From positions 1 through 39,813 of the forward strand of contig JAJRWA010000047.1 in assembly GCA_024277025.1 (NCBI GenBank): DNA of 39,813 nucleotides, written 5' to 3'. The translations under genes and the position numbers were made by a program. Under the pieces are notes generated by a model, which had not been told where the DNA came from, ran no database searches, and saw nothing but the letters and a program-made list of their open reading frames with translations. Within the stretch, counting starts at the first letter, position 1. The number at the start of each line of letters is the position of its first letter. Source of the DNA: Candidatus Krumholzibacteriota bacterium. GTDB lineage: Bacteria > Krumholzibacteriota > Krumholzibacteriia > LZORAL124-64-63. This document shows, piece by piece, positions 24,504 to 32,967 of this stretch.

Positions 24504-24965
24504 ATGCACGGGCTGCCGAAATCTCTGAGGTCCATCCCGGTGGCGGCGCGCCGCCACCGGGCCGCTATTGCCGTGACGGCACTGCTGTGCCTGGCGCTGG
24601 CCGGCTGCAGCTACTCACGCATCCTGCGCAACAGGCTGCCGACGCCGCACCGGGTCGACGATTTCGAGAACGCCGTGCGCTTCTTCTACGAAGCACCGCA
24701 GGCCCGACACGTGAACCTGTGCGGCAACTGGGATGAGAACGGCTGGTGCGGCACCAAGACCAGCGGTGTCTTTGACCACAGCATCGGCGCCATGCACGAC
24801 AACGACAAGGATGGGATCTGGGAAATTGTGATTCCGCTGCGGCCGGGCCGATACCAGTACAAGTTCGCCGTCGATTGGGGCCTGCGCTGGGAGCAGGACC
24901 AGAACAACCCCCTGGGCGAAGATGACGGCTTCGGCGGGCAGAACTCGATTCTCGTCCTGCACTGA
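24504..24965 (+). CDS. CBM48 glycogen-binding lipoprotein
   Basis: A 153-residue lipoprotein: signal peptide with LALAGC (Cys35 lipidated), then a short linker and one CBM48-like module (about 50-153). The module shows VRFFYEAPQARHVNLCGNWDE, YQYKFAVDWGLRWEQD and a DDGFGGQNS tail, the same ending as the modules of the GH13 enzyme at 26451-29483. Compared with the others it carries an insertion between the first strands with a DNDKDG loop and two Cys residues (LCGNWDENGWC) that could form a disulfide. It follows the CBM48 barrel by 10 bases with GGAG 7 bases before the ATG, so it closes the plus-strand operon. A small lipid-anchored glucan-binding subunit working with the barrel is the natural reading; surface or periplasmic location cannot be told. 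Confidence 0.85.
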   Translation: MHGLPKSLRSIPVAARRHRAAIAVTALLCLALAGCSYSRILRNRLPTPHRVDDFENAVRFFYEAPQARHVNLCGNWDENGWCGTKTSGVFDHSIGAMHDNDKDGIWEIVIPLRPGRYQYKFAVDWGLRWEQDQNNPLGEDDGFGGQNSILVLH

Positions 24966-24993
24966 TTCGCCCTGCCTGCCGACAGCCGCAAAA

Positions 24994-25023
24994 ACGGGGC
25001 CCGGACATTTGTCCGGGCCCCGT
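24994..25023 (-). terminator. Strong hairpin terminator between convergent genes
   Basis: A perfect 13-bp stem (ACGGGGCCCGGAC with its complement) closes a 4-base ATTT loop. On the minus strand it is followed at once by a short T run, so it mainly terminates the CBM20-like gene. It may also stop the plus-strand operon, although no T run follows on that side. Confidence 0.85.
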
Positions 25024-25042
25024 CGTCAATCCAGTCCAACCG

Positions 25043-26191
25043 TCACCGGTACAGGCTCTTCAACGAACCCCAACTGGAATTCTCAGTGGCCACCGGGTCG
25101 CACACGCCGGGGCCATCTTCCCAGACATGGGGCAGCGTCGTCTCAGCCGCCGCATCATTGTCCACGGTGAAGAACTGGTTGCCGCCGCCTTCCCACGTGC
25201 CGCAGTCGTCCTTCTTGTACTTGAACTCGAGATTCAGCGGAATGGCCGTGCCGGCCGGGAACACGAGGCAGGCCTGATACAGATCGGTCGCGATCATGTC
25301 GGCCGGGACACCGGTGCCCCAAGCACCCAGTTCGGGGATGTTGCCGATGACGCAAACGGCACCAACGTTGTCCACGCCGGCCATACAGACCTGGAAACAG
25401 ACCACCTTGTCCTCGGTCAGGGTCGTGCCCATGCCGCACTGCATCGGAGCGTTGTCCCAGCTGTCGGCCGCCAGCACCACATTGGTCGTCCCGTCGGTCG
25501 GCAGCGAGACCAGGCGGTTGCCAACGCCTTCCCAGGTCGAGCAGGCATCCTTCTTGAACTTGTACTCGAAGTTGGGGTTGCCGCCCGCCGCGAAAACCAC
25601 GTCGACTTCGTAGAGCTCACCACCGGTGTTGGTCATGGCAACACCCGCGCCCCAACTGCCGATCTCAGCGGCCGAGCCGATGACGCAGGCACCGTCGGTC
25701 GTGGCCGCTCCGCTCAGGCAGAGCGTGAAGTGCACCGTGACGTCGTTCGGCAGGACATTGCTCACGTTATAGCGGAACGGAGGCGAGTTTCCGGACTGGT
25801 CGGCCAGGACCTCGAAGTCCGAAGCATCGGTCGCGTCGGTGAAGACAATCGTCACATCCACCCACGCGGCGCCCGCCAGGGCCGCCTGGGGCACCTGAGC
25901 CGTGTACTCGTCGTTGCTGGCGCCGTTGTCGCCCAGGAAAGTCATGGGCACCGAAGCTTGCGGGGCAATATCTGTCGTATAATACAGCATCGCGGAGATG
26001 TCCGCGCCCTGTCCCGGCTGGTCGGTCACGCCGCTCTTGAACACCTGGGCGTAGACATCCACCGGTCCGGTCGGCACAACGGCGTGGCCGTCGGTGGGCC
26101 AGACCTGACCGGCCCAGTCGATCACGGCGAACGCACTGCCGGCAGCGCCAAGCGCCAGCATCACGGTAGCCAGCATAATCAATTTCTTCAT
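25043..26191 (-). CDS. Secreted protein with two CBM20-like starch-binding modules
   Basis: A 382-residue exported protein. The signal peptide MKKLIMLATVMLALGAAGSAFA is followed by a beta domain (about 25-140) and two similar modules (about 148-245 and 255-355). Each has the CBM20 order: FTLCLSG or FQVCMAG, then IGSAAEIGSWGAGV or IGNIPELGAWGTGV, FEYKFKKD or FKYKKDD, and TWEGVGNRLVSL or TWEGGGNQFFTV. CBM20 binds raw starch through exposed Trp residues, and Trp is present at both usual places (SWG/AWG and TWEG). Paired cysteines in each module could form disulfides. There is no catalytic domain or FlgD-like tail; the protein ends SSWGSLKSLYR. GGGAGG precedes the ATG by 5 bases. The gene is probably its own transcription unit, bounded by hairpins at 24994-25023 and 26392-26417. 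It resembles SusE/SusF in concept, not in sequence. Confidence 0.85.
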   Translation of the reverse strand: MKKLIMLATVMLALGAAGSAFAVIDWAGQVWPTDGHAVVPTGPVDVYAQVFKSGVTDQPGQGADISAMLYYTTDIAPQASVPMTFLGDNGASNDEYTAQVPQAALAGAAWVDVTIVFTDATDASDFEVLADQSGNSPPFRYNVSNVLPNDVTVHFTLCLSGAATTDGACVIGSAAEIGSWGAGVAMTNTGGELYEVDVVFAAGGNPNFEYKFKKDACSTWEGVGNRLVSLPTDGTTNVVLAADSWDNAPMQCGMGTTLTEDKVVCFQVCMAGVDNVGAVCVIGNIPELGAWGTGVPADMIATDLYQACLVFPAGTAIPLNLEFKYKKDDCGTWEGGGNQFFTVDNDAAAETTLPHVWEDGPGVCDPVATENSSWGSLKSLYR

Positions 26192-26391
26192 GATTCCCTC
26201 CCGGGGAATGGGGCCCGGCACGACGTCCGCGGAGCGGCAACAGTGGAACCGGACATACTTGGGGTGTGGGCGAACCAGAGGCTGCTTGCCCTCTCTTACC
26301 AGCCCCGCTCAATGAACAGGAGCTATCGGCATTCATTTTATCATATTTCTTATTGAAACTGCATTGTTTTTGATCAATTTCGACCGCAGAA
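26192..26391 (-). promoter_or_regulatory. Candidate promoter and long leader of the CBM20-like gene
   Basis: An AT-rich patch at 26330-26380 holds overlapping -10-like hexamers on the minus strand, TATGAT (26340-26345) and TAAAAT (26335-26340), but no good -35 at the right distance. Transcription from here would give a leader of about 130-140 bases before the ATG. The leader contains a possible 7-bp stem (GGGGCTG with CAGCCTC) and does not match any riboswitch I know. Confidence 0.35.
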
Positions 26392-26417
26392 CGCCCCCTG
26401 GACCAGGCCAGGGGGCG
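26392..26417 (-). terminator. Hairpin terminator after the GH13 enzyme gene
   Basis: A 10-bp stem (CGCCCCCTGG with its complement) and a 6-base loop lie 33 bases past the GH13 stop. The T tract on the minus strand is poor (TTCTG), so termination may be partial. Confidence 0.6.
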
Positions 26418-26450
26418 CCGGAAGCCCTATTCGGATTTGTTTACTGCGGT

Positions 26451-29400
26451 TTAATTCAACAACATGGCCCCGCTCAGCCCGGGCAGCACGACCTCCACAT
26501 CCCCGCCCGTGAGATCCAACTCTTCACCCGACCGGAAACTCGCCCCGGCTGCGCGCGGGAAGGCATCCGGCCCCACCACCGCTTCCAGGATCAGCGGCGC
26601 GTCCTCGCCCGCCAGGTCCACCAACTGCTGCCGGGCCAGGGTCAATGTCACGGCCGTGGGGCCGGCGTTGAACAGCGACACGGCCAGCTTGCCATCCAAC
26701 TCGCGGGCGATCGCCAGGGCACGCCCCTCGGTCGCCAGCGTCGTGAACGACCCCCGCCGCAGAACCGGCGTGTCCCTCCGCAGGCGCGTGATCGTCCCGT
26801 AGTAATCGCGCAGCGCCTGCCGCCGTGGATCGCCCGTGTAGCGCCAGTCCATGGGCCGCCGGCAGTCCGGATCCTTGCCCCCCAGCATTCCCACCTCGTC
26901 GCCGTACCAGATGTGGGGCATGCCGACATAGGACATGCTGAACATGGCGCCGAGCATCAACCGCCGGACATCGCCGGCGCTGGTCAGGAAGCGGATCGTG
27001 TCGTGGCTGTCCATCAGGTTCATCATCACGGCCACCGACTGGGGCGGATACTGGAAACGGCCCGGACTCAGGCGTGCATCAAAGGTGGCCGCATCGATGC
27101 TGCCCTTGCCGAAGAAGTCCATCACCGGGTCGCGGAATAACTTGTAGTTCATGGTCGAGTCGAAGCAGTTCGGGCTGATCCACCGCCCGGCGTTGCCCCA
27201 GATCTCGCCCACCAGCCACACATCCGGCTTGATGGAATTGCAGCGTTCGCGGAACAGCTTCCAGAACCAGAACGGCACTTCGTTGGGCACGTCCAGCCGG
27301 AAGCCGTCGATGTCGAACTCGCCCAGCCACACGTCGGCGGTCTTGAGCACGTAGTTCACCACGTCCATGTTCGGCGTGGCGTCCGCGATGTCGTCGATGT
27401 TGTTCTCGTCGGCGTTGCTCAGTTTCAGATCGTAGTTCAGGTTCGGGTGCAGCCCGAAACCCCACCAGCAGTCGTAGTATTCGCTGGCGTTGAAGTCGCG
27501 CGACGAAGGCAGCGGCCATTTGTGGAATTCATACCAGTTGTAGTACTTGCTCCTGGGCCCGTTCTCCACCGCGTCGCGGAAGGCAAAATGCCAGTTGCCG
27601 GTGTGGTTGAAGGCCATATCCACCACGACCCGGATGCCGTGCTCGTGGCACGCCTTGACGAACGCCTTGAACTCCGGGCGGCCGCCGAAGTGCGGATCGA
27701 TATCCAGGTAGTCCACGGGATCATACTTGTGGTTGCTCATGCCCTGGTTCAGGGGGTTGAAGTAGATAACCGTAATGCCCAGGTCGTTCAGATAGTCCAG
27801 GTGTTCCTGCACACCCGCGATGTCGCCCCCGTAGAAGCTGAAGTAGTCGGGCTTGCCGTCGGTGCGGTACGGGCTGCGCACCAGGCCGGCCACATCATAC
27901 CAGTCATCGATGAGATGGAAGTACTCGCTGTTGGTCTTGCCGCTGGCCGGCAGTGTGCGCGCTCCCTTGTACATGGGCTCACTGAAGTCGGGATCGTTGG
28001 CCTTGTCGCCATTGGCGAAGCGCTCGGGGAAGATCTGGTAGATGACTCCGTCCTTGGCCCACTCGGGTGTGAAGAAGGCCGGGAATTCGGCGGCACGGTA
28101 GACGAAGCGCGGCGTGTCCGCTGTGGCGCTCATGCCCTGCAGGCCGAAGTACTCGGTCGTGCCGGCGTCGCGGTAGGTCACGAGGTAGGCCAGTTCGTCG
28201 GCCGCGTCGTCCAGCTTGATCGTGGTTCGGTAGTACTGGAACGAAGCATCCCGCTCGACCTCGGTCAGGGGCTGTTCCTGGTCTGAACCTCCGCCAACAC
28301 GGTAGACCAGGGTCACCGCCCCCACGTCGCCCAGATGGGCCTTGGCCGTGATGGCGATCTCGGTGGGACTGAGCGGATTGCAGGTCGAGTAGTCGAAGAT
28401 CGGCTCCAGGTCGTCACTGTAGATGTTGCCGTCGCCCAGTTCGATCTCGATCGTGGCGTAGTTGGCGTCGACCTTCAGCACGGAATTCTGGCCGCCGAAG
28501 CCGTCCTCCACGCCGTCGGGATTGTTGGGGTCCTGCTGCCAGTTGCCGTCGACGACGAACTTGTACTGGTAGGAGCCCTCGGCCAGCAGCAGGGTCACGG
28601 TGTAGGTGCCGTCGTTGTCGGCATCGCTCATCTTGGTCTTGGCGTCGTTCCAGTCATTGAACGAGCCGGCCAGGTAGACCGTGCCAACCCCGGAGATGAC
28701 CGGCGTGTAGCGAAATTCCACCGAGCGCAGCTCGCCGCTGCCGGCAGGAGCGGTGGCCAGCGCGGCGGCGGCCGCGCCGCCCGCCACCGCATCGATCCGA
28801 TCCTTGCCCGCCGGCACGTGCAGCAGGGAATTCTGACCGCCGAAGCCATCGTCCTTGCTGTTGGGGTTGCCCGCATCCTGGGTCCAGACACCGTCGACGA
28901 CGAACTTGTACTGGTAGTCGCCCGGATCCAGATTCAGCACCAGGGACCACACACCGTCCTTGTTGGTCATCGGGTTCGCCGAATCGCTCCAGCCGTTGAA
29001 GTCCCCGGCCAGGTACACGCTCGCCACGCCGGCAGCTTCGTGACGGAACGCAACGGCCACCTGGTCGCCGCCGACCGCCGGTGCCGCGGGGGCAGCCACG
29101 GGTACCGCACCGGCAGGCGCCCCGGTGCCGGCCGCCATTTCGGCGACGCCGGGCGCCACGGTCACCAGCGAGTTCTGACCGCCGAAACCGTCGTCGGTCG
29201 TTTCAGGGTTGTTGGGGTCGGCGACCCAGTTGCCGTCCACCACGAATTTGTACTGATAGGATCCCGCCGTCAGATCGAGCGCCAGCGTCCAGACTCCGTC
29301 GTGATTGTCCATCGGGTTGGCCGAATCGCTCCAGTTGTTGAACTCGCCGGCCAGATAGACCGCGCCCGCCTGGGGAGCTTCATGGCTGAACGTGACCTCG

Positions 29401-29483
29401 GTCGCGCCGGCAACGGCAACCCCCAGGGCCCATGTTGAAATGACGACCAGCCAGCAAAGGCGGCAAAGGGTCCTGTGTGACAT
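26451..29483 (-). CDS. Secreted GH13 alpha-amylase/neopullulanase-type enzyme with three tandem CBM48 modules
   Basis: A 1010-residue exported enzyme. A signal peptide (about 1-27) is followed by three CBM48 modules (about 28-108, 140-222, 253-338), a beta domain resembling the N-terminal CBM34-type domain of neopullulanases (about 355-455), the GH13 barrel (about 465-910; VIYQIFPERFANGD) and a C-terminal beta domain. The four GH13 regions are intact: VVVDMAFNH, GFRLDVPNE with nucleophile Asp731, VGEIW with acid/base Glu760, and DSHD with Asp828. Each CBM48 has YLAGxFNxW, YQYKFVVDG and DGFGGQNS. The start at 29483 has GAGGAG 6 bases upstream; the longer frame is not coding. Expected action: hydrolysis of alpha-1,4 bonds in starch, pullulan or cyclodextrins outside the cytoplasm. 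No sorting domain, so it may be periplasmic or released. Confidence 0.92.
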   Translation of the reverse strand: MSHRTLCRLCWLVVISTWALGVAVAGATEVTFSHEAPQAGAVYLAGEFNNWSDSANPMDNHDGVWTLALDLTAGSYQYKFVVDGNWVADPNNPETTDDGFGGQNSLVTVAPGVAEMAAGTGAPAGAVPVAAPAAPAVGGDQVAVAFRHEAAGVASVYLAGDFNGWSDSANPMTNKDGVWSLVLNLDPGDYQYKFVVDGVWTQDAGNPNSKDDGFGGQNSLLHVPAGKDRIDAVAGGAAAAALATAPAGSGELRSVEFRYTPVISGVGTVYLAGSFNDWNDAKTKMSDADNDGTYTVTLLLAEGSYQYKFVVDGNWQQDPNNPDGVEDGFGGQNSVLKVDANYATIEIELGDGNIYSDDLEPIFDYSTCNPLSPTEIAITAKAHLGDVGAVTLVYRVGGGSDQEQPLTEVERDASFQYYRTTIKLDDAADELAYLVTYRDAGTTEYFGLQGMSATADTPRFVYRAAEFPAFFTPEWAKDGVIYQIFPERFANGDKANDPDFSEPMYKGARTLPASGKTNSEYFHLIDDWYDVAGLVRSPYRTDGKPDYFSFYGGDIAGVQEHLDYLNDLGITVIYFNPLNQGMSNHKYDPVDYLDIDPHFGGRPEFKAFVKACHEHGIRVVVDMAFNHTGNWHFAFRDAVENGPRSKYYNWYEFHKWPLPSSRDFNASEYYDCWWGFGLHPNLNYDLKLSNADENNIDDIADATPNMDVVNYVLKTADVWLGEFDIDGFRLDVPNEVPFWFWKLFRERCNSIKPDVWLVGEIWGNAGRWISPNCFDSTMNYKLFRDPVMDFFGKGSIDAATFDARLSPGRFQYPPQSVAVMMNLMDSHDTIRFLTSAGDVRRLMLGAMFSMSYVGMPHIWYGDEVGMLGGKDPDCRRPMDWRYTGDPRRQALRDYYGTITRLRRDTPVLRRGSFTTLATEGRALAIARELDGKLAVSLFNAGPTAVTLTLARQQLVDLAGEDAPLILEAVVGPDAFPRAAGASFRSGEELDLTGGDVEVVLPGLSGAMLLN
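28470..29402 (-). repeat. Three tandem CBM48-coding repeats
   Basis: Three related units of about 240 bases (roughly 29160-29402, 28820-29063 and 28470-28727) encode the CBM48 modules of the GH13 enzyme, separated by Ala/Pro/Gly-rich linkers. Protein similarity is strongest at the end of each unit (YQYKFVVDG to DDGFGGQNS), and parts such as the YQYKFVVDG codons are nearly identical in DNA, pointing to internal duplication. Confidence 0.85.
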
Positions 29484-29869
29484 GGTCCACTCCTCGGGAA
29501 TCTCGGCAGACGGATGGATAGCGTGCGGAAAGCCACATCCTACCAGAATCCGCACGAGAATCAACCTGCGTGTCGGCAGCGGTGGCCAGACCGGGCCGTC
29601 GCGCACCTGGGCCAGCCGGGGTGAGCCCGGCCTGTCGCTGACGCCGGGCACGCTTTTCAGATAGGCCTGCAGGTTGGTCGACTTCGCGGCCACGCCCAGC
29701 TTCCGGTGGTCGCATGGGCGAAGAGACAATGCTGATGGGAATTCGGCTTATTGCGTCGGGTTCACGTCGGGGTGGCGCATCACGGCAGCTTCCTACTCAA
29801 ACCAAATGGATTGTGATACAATTGCAAAGTCCCCCGTTTCAATGCCCTGGAATACTGCTGGGAGGCCTC
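29484..29869. promoter_or_regulatory. Divergent intergenic region between the two GH13 genes
   Basis: This 386-base stretch holds the minus-strand promoter at 29537-29564. On the plus side a -10-like TACAAT (29817-29822) lies 48 bases before the ATG at 29870, without a clear -35. The middle, about 29570-29790, is open in several frames but shows no ribosome site, recognisable motif or repeat, and I see no gene in it. Confidence 0.5.
29537..29564 (-). promoter_or_regulatory. Sigma-70-type promoter for the CBM48-GH13 gene
   Basis: On the minus strand TTGATT (29559-29564) and TAGGAT (29537-29542) are 16 bases apart, predicting a start near 29530 and a leader of about 47 bases containing the GAGGAG ribosome site of the GH13 gene. 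Confidence 0.55.
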
Positions 29870-31780
29870 ATGCCACGGACCACCAATCTTCGCCGCACCC
29901 GCGCGAACACCAGCCACCTGGGGGCGTTTTGTCTGCTGCTGACTTTGCTGCTGATGGTGTCGGCCTGCAGCGACAACTCCCGGCCCGCGGCCCCGGCGGT
30001 CCCTCCGGCCGAAACCGGGGCCAAGGCCCGTACCGACACCTTCACTCTCGCCGCACCCGGCCTCGACTCGGTCCACGTCGCCGGCTCGGCCAATGGCTGG
30101 AACGACCAGGATCCGGCCTGGGCCCTGACCCTGCAGCCGGACAACGTGACCTGGCAACTGATCAAGGAAGTCAGCGACGGTCTGGCCTACTACAAGTTCG
30201 TCATGCGCAAGGACGGCGTCGTGGAGTGGCTCACCGACCCGCGCGCGACCGAGGTCGCTCCGGACGGTTTCCACGGCGATCCCGCTTATTGGAATGCCCT
30301 GAAAGGCCGCACTTTCACTGCGCCGCAGCCGCTGTCGGCACCGGTGGACCGATCCCGGCTCGTGATCTACGAAATGTCCCTCAACGACTTCAGCGCCACA
30401 GGCACCTTCGCCGGCGCCGTGGCGGGACTGACCGCGGGCGCCAACCTGGCCGACCTCGGCGTCAACGCCATCGAACTGATGCCCGTGACCGCGCCTTCAT
30501 ACAATGGCTGGGGCTATGATCCGGTGCTGCAGTTCGCGGTCAACGGCAGCTTCGGCTGGCCGGGCACCTTCGCCAGCCTGGTGGACGAAGCCCACAGCCG
30601 GGGCATGGCCGTCATTCTGGACGCCGTGGTCAACCACATGGCCGGCAGCGCTCCCCTGCGCCAGATCGACAGTTTCACCGGCACCAACACCTTCACCACC
30701 ACCGAGAGCAACCCCTGGGGCCTGGTCGAGCTGAACTGGACCAACCCCTACCTCAAGGCGCACATCCTGGACGCCCTCTCCCACTGGGTGACGGCCTACC
30801 ACGTGGATGGCTTCCGCTTCGACTACGTCGGGGGCGAACCCTACAGCACCTGGATCTGGCTGCGGACCGAACTGCTGGCCCGGCATCCGGACTTGATCCT
30901 GATCGGCGAGGACTTCAACTATCCCGCCAACTCGATCACCTACGGGTACGATGCCCAGTGGGGCGGCAACCACACCGACGGCTGGGGCGGCGGCGGCAAC
31001 AATTTCTGCCAGGTCCTGGCCACGGCCCTGAACCAGAACGGGTTCGCCTGGCGTGGTGAACTGACGCCCTCGGTCGGCGCCTTCGGCGTGCCGTACAACA
31101 ACATGTGGGCGCTGGCGAATGTCATTTCGCCCAACAGCAACTACGTAGGAGCCGCGCCGGGCGACGGTTTCAGCGACGTCAAGTTCCTTGAGAGTCACGA
31201 TGAGAACCGGGTGGTCTGGTCGGTCAACACCCTGGGATCCGGCGCGGCACAGGCCATGGGCGGCCTGCACGTGGCCCACCTCGGCGCCGTGATCAGCCTG
31301 ACCAGCGTGGGCATTCCCATGCTCTACAACGGGCAGGAGATCGGTTCCGGCGAGTACCGTCCACAGGGCACGACCATCGACAAGATCGATTGGGCCGCCG
31401 GCGATGCGGCCCTGCGCCGCACGTACAAGTACCTGATCGGCAAGCGCCTGACCCTGCCCGCCCTCGCCAGCGAGAACGTGCAGTTCCAGTGGCGGGACGG
31501 CAACCTGGACAACAGCGAGTTCACGTTGACCTACAGCCGGGGCAGCCTCAGCGATCCGGCCTCCCACGAGGTCCTGGTCGCGGCCAATTTCGACGGTCAG
31601 GACCACAGCTGGGAGGTGCCCTTCCCCGCGCCCGGAACCTGGGTGCAATTCGTGCCCACGGCAAGCTACGTCGAGACGATCTTCGTGCCGGGAACCAGCC
31701 TGACGGTGACCGTGCCGGCCGGATCGGCCCGCGTCTGGTTCCGCGAAGACGGCACGACCGGCGTGCCGCCGACCCGTTGA
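29870..31780 (+). CDS. GH13 alpha-glucan enzyme, lipid-anchored, with N-terminal CBM48-like domain
   Basis: A 636-residue lipoprotein enzyme. The signal peptide ends LLMVSAC (Cys33 lipidated). A CBM48-like E-set domain (about 50-145; VHVAGSANGWND) precedes a compact GH13 barrel (about 160-540) with the four regions present: ILDAVVNHMAG, GFRFDYVGG with nucleophile Asp318, LIGEDF with acid/base Glu347, and ESHDENR with Asp444. The opening VIYEMSLNDFS and the later LADLGVNAIELMPV resemble branching-enzyme and trehalohydrolase-type members more than classical amylases, so the reaction (hydrolysis, debranching or transfer) is open. A C-terminal beta domain follows. GGAGG lies 4 bases before the ATG; the longer upstream frame would bury the lipobox. 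It leads the plus-strand set with malK and the debranching enzyme, and is divergent from the other GH13 gene. Confidence 0.9.
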   Translation: MPRTTNLRRTRANTSHLGAFCLLLTLLLMVSACSDNSRPAAPAVPPAETGAKARTDTFTLAAPGLDSVHVAGSANGWNDQDPAWALTLQPDNVTWQLIKEVSDGLAYYKFVMRKDGVVEWLTDPRATEVAPDGFHGDPAYWNALKGRTFTAPQPLSAPVDRSRLVIYEMSLNDFSATGTFAGAVAGLTAGANLADLGVNAIELMPVTAPSYNGWGYDPVLQFAVNGSFGWPGTFASLVDEAHSRGMAVILDAVVNHMAGSAPLRQIDSFTGTNTFTTTESNPWGLVELNWTNPYLKAHILDALSHWVTAYHVDGFRFDYVGGEPYSTWIWLRTELLARHPDLILIGEDFNYPANSITYGYDAQWGGNHTDGWGGGGNNFCQVLATALNQNGFAWRGELTPSVGAFGVPYNNMWALANVISPNSNYVGAAPGDGFSDVKFLESHDENRVVWSVNTLGSGAAQAMGGLHVAHLGAVISLTSVGIPMLYNGQEIGSGEYRPQGTTIDKIDWAAGDAALRRTYKYLIGKRLTLPALASENVQFQWRDGNLDNSEFTLTYSRGSLSDPASHEVLVAANFDGQDHSWEVPFPAPGTWVQFVPTASYVETIFVPGTSLTVTVPAGSARVWFREDGTTGVPPTR

Positions 31781-31868
31781 CCGGCGGATTTCGCGTGGAG
31801 CGATTCCGTGCCCTGTGGTAGTCTGCACACTCACCGAGCAGAGATCCCCCAACCACGAGGAGCCCGCC

Positions 31869-32963
<1,095 letters not shown>

Positions 32964-32967
32964 ACCC

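Noticed and set aside
26192-26335. Known riboswitch in the leader of the CBM20-like gene
   Set aside because: No conserved core of the cyclic-di-GMP, SAM, TPP or cobalamin classes could be matched by eye; only a simple possible stem is present.
29484-29713. Extension of the GH13 gene to an ATG at 29729, or a separate small gene in this interval
   Set aside because: GAGGAG and the signal peptide fix the start at 29483, a promoter lies at 29537-29564, and the extra residues match nothing I recognise.
31815-31868. ATG start of malK at 31815
   Set aside because: No ribosome site precedes it and the added residues are not part of the ATPase fold; TTG at 31869 has GAGGAG 6 bases upstream.
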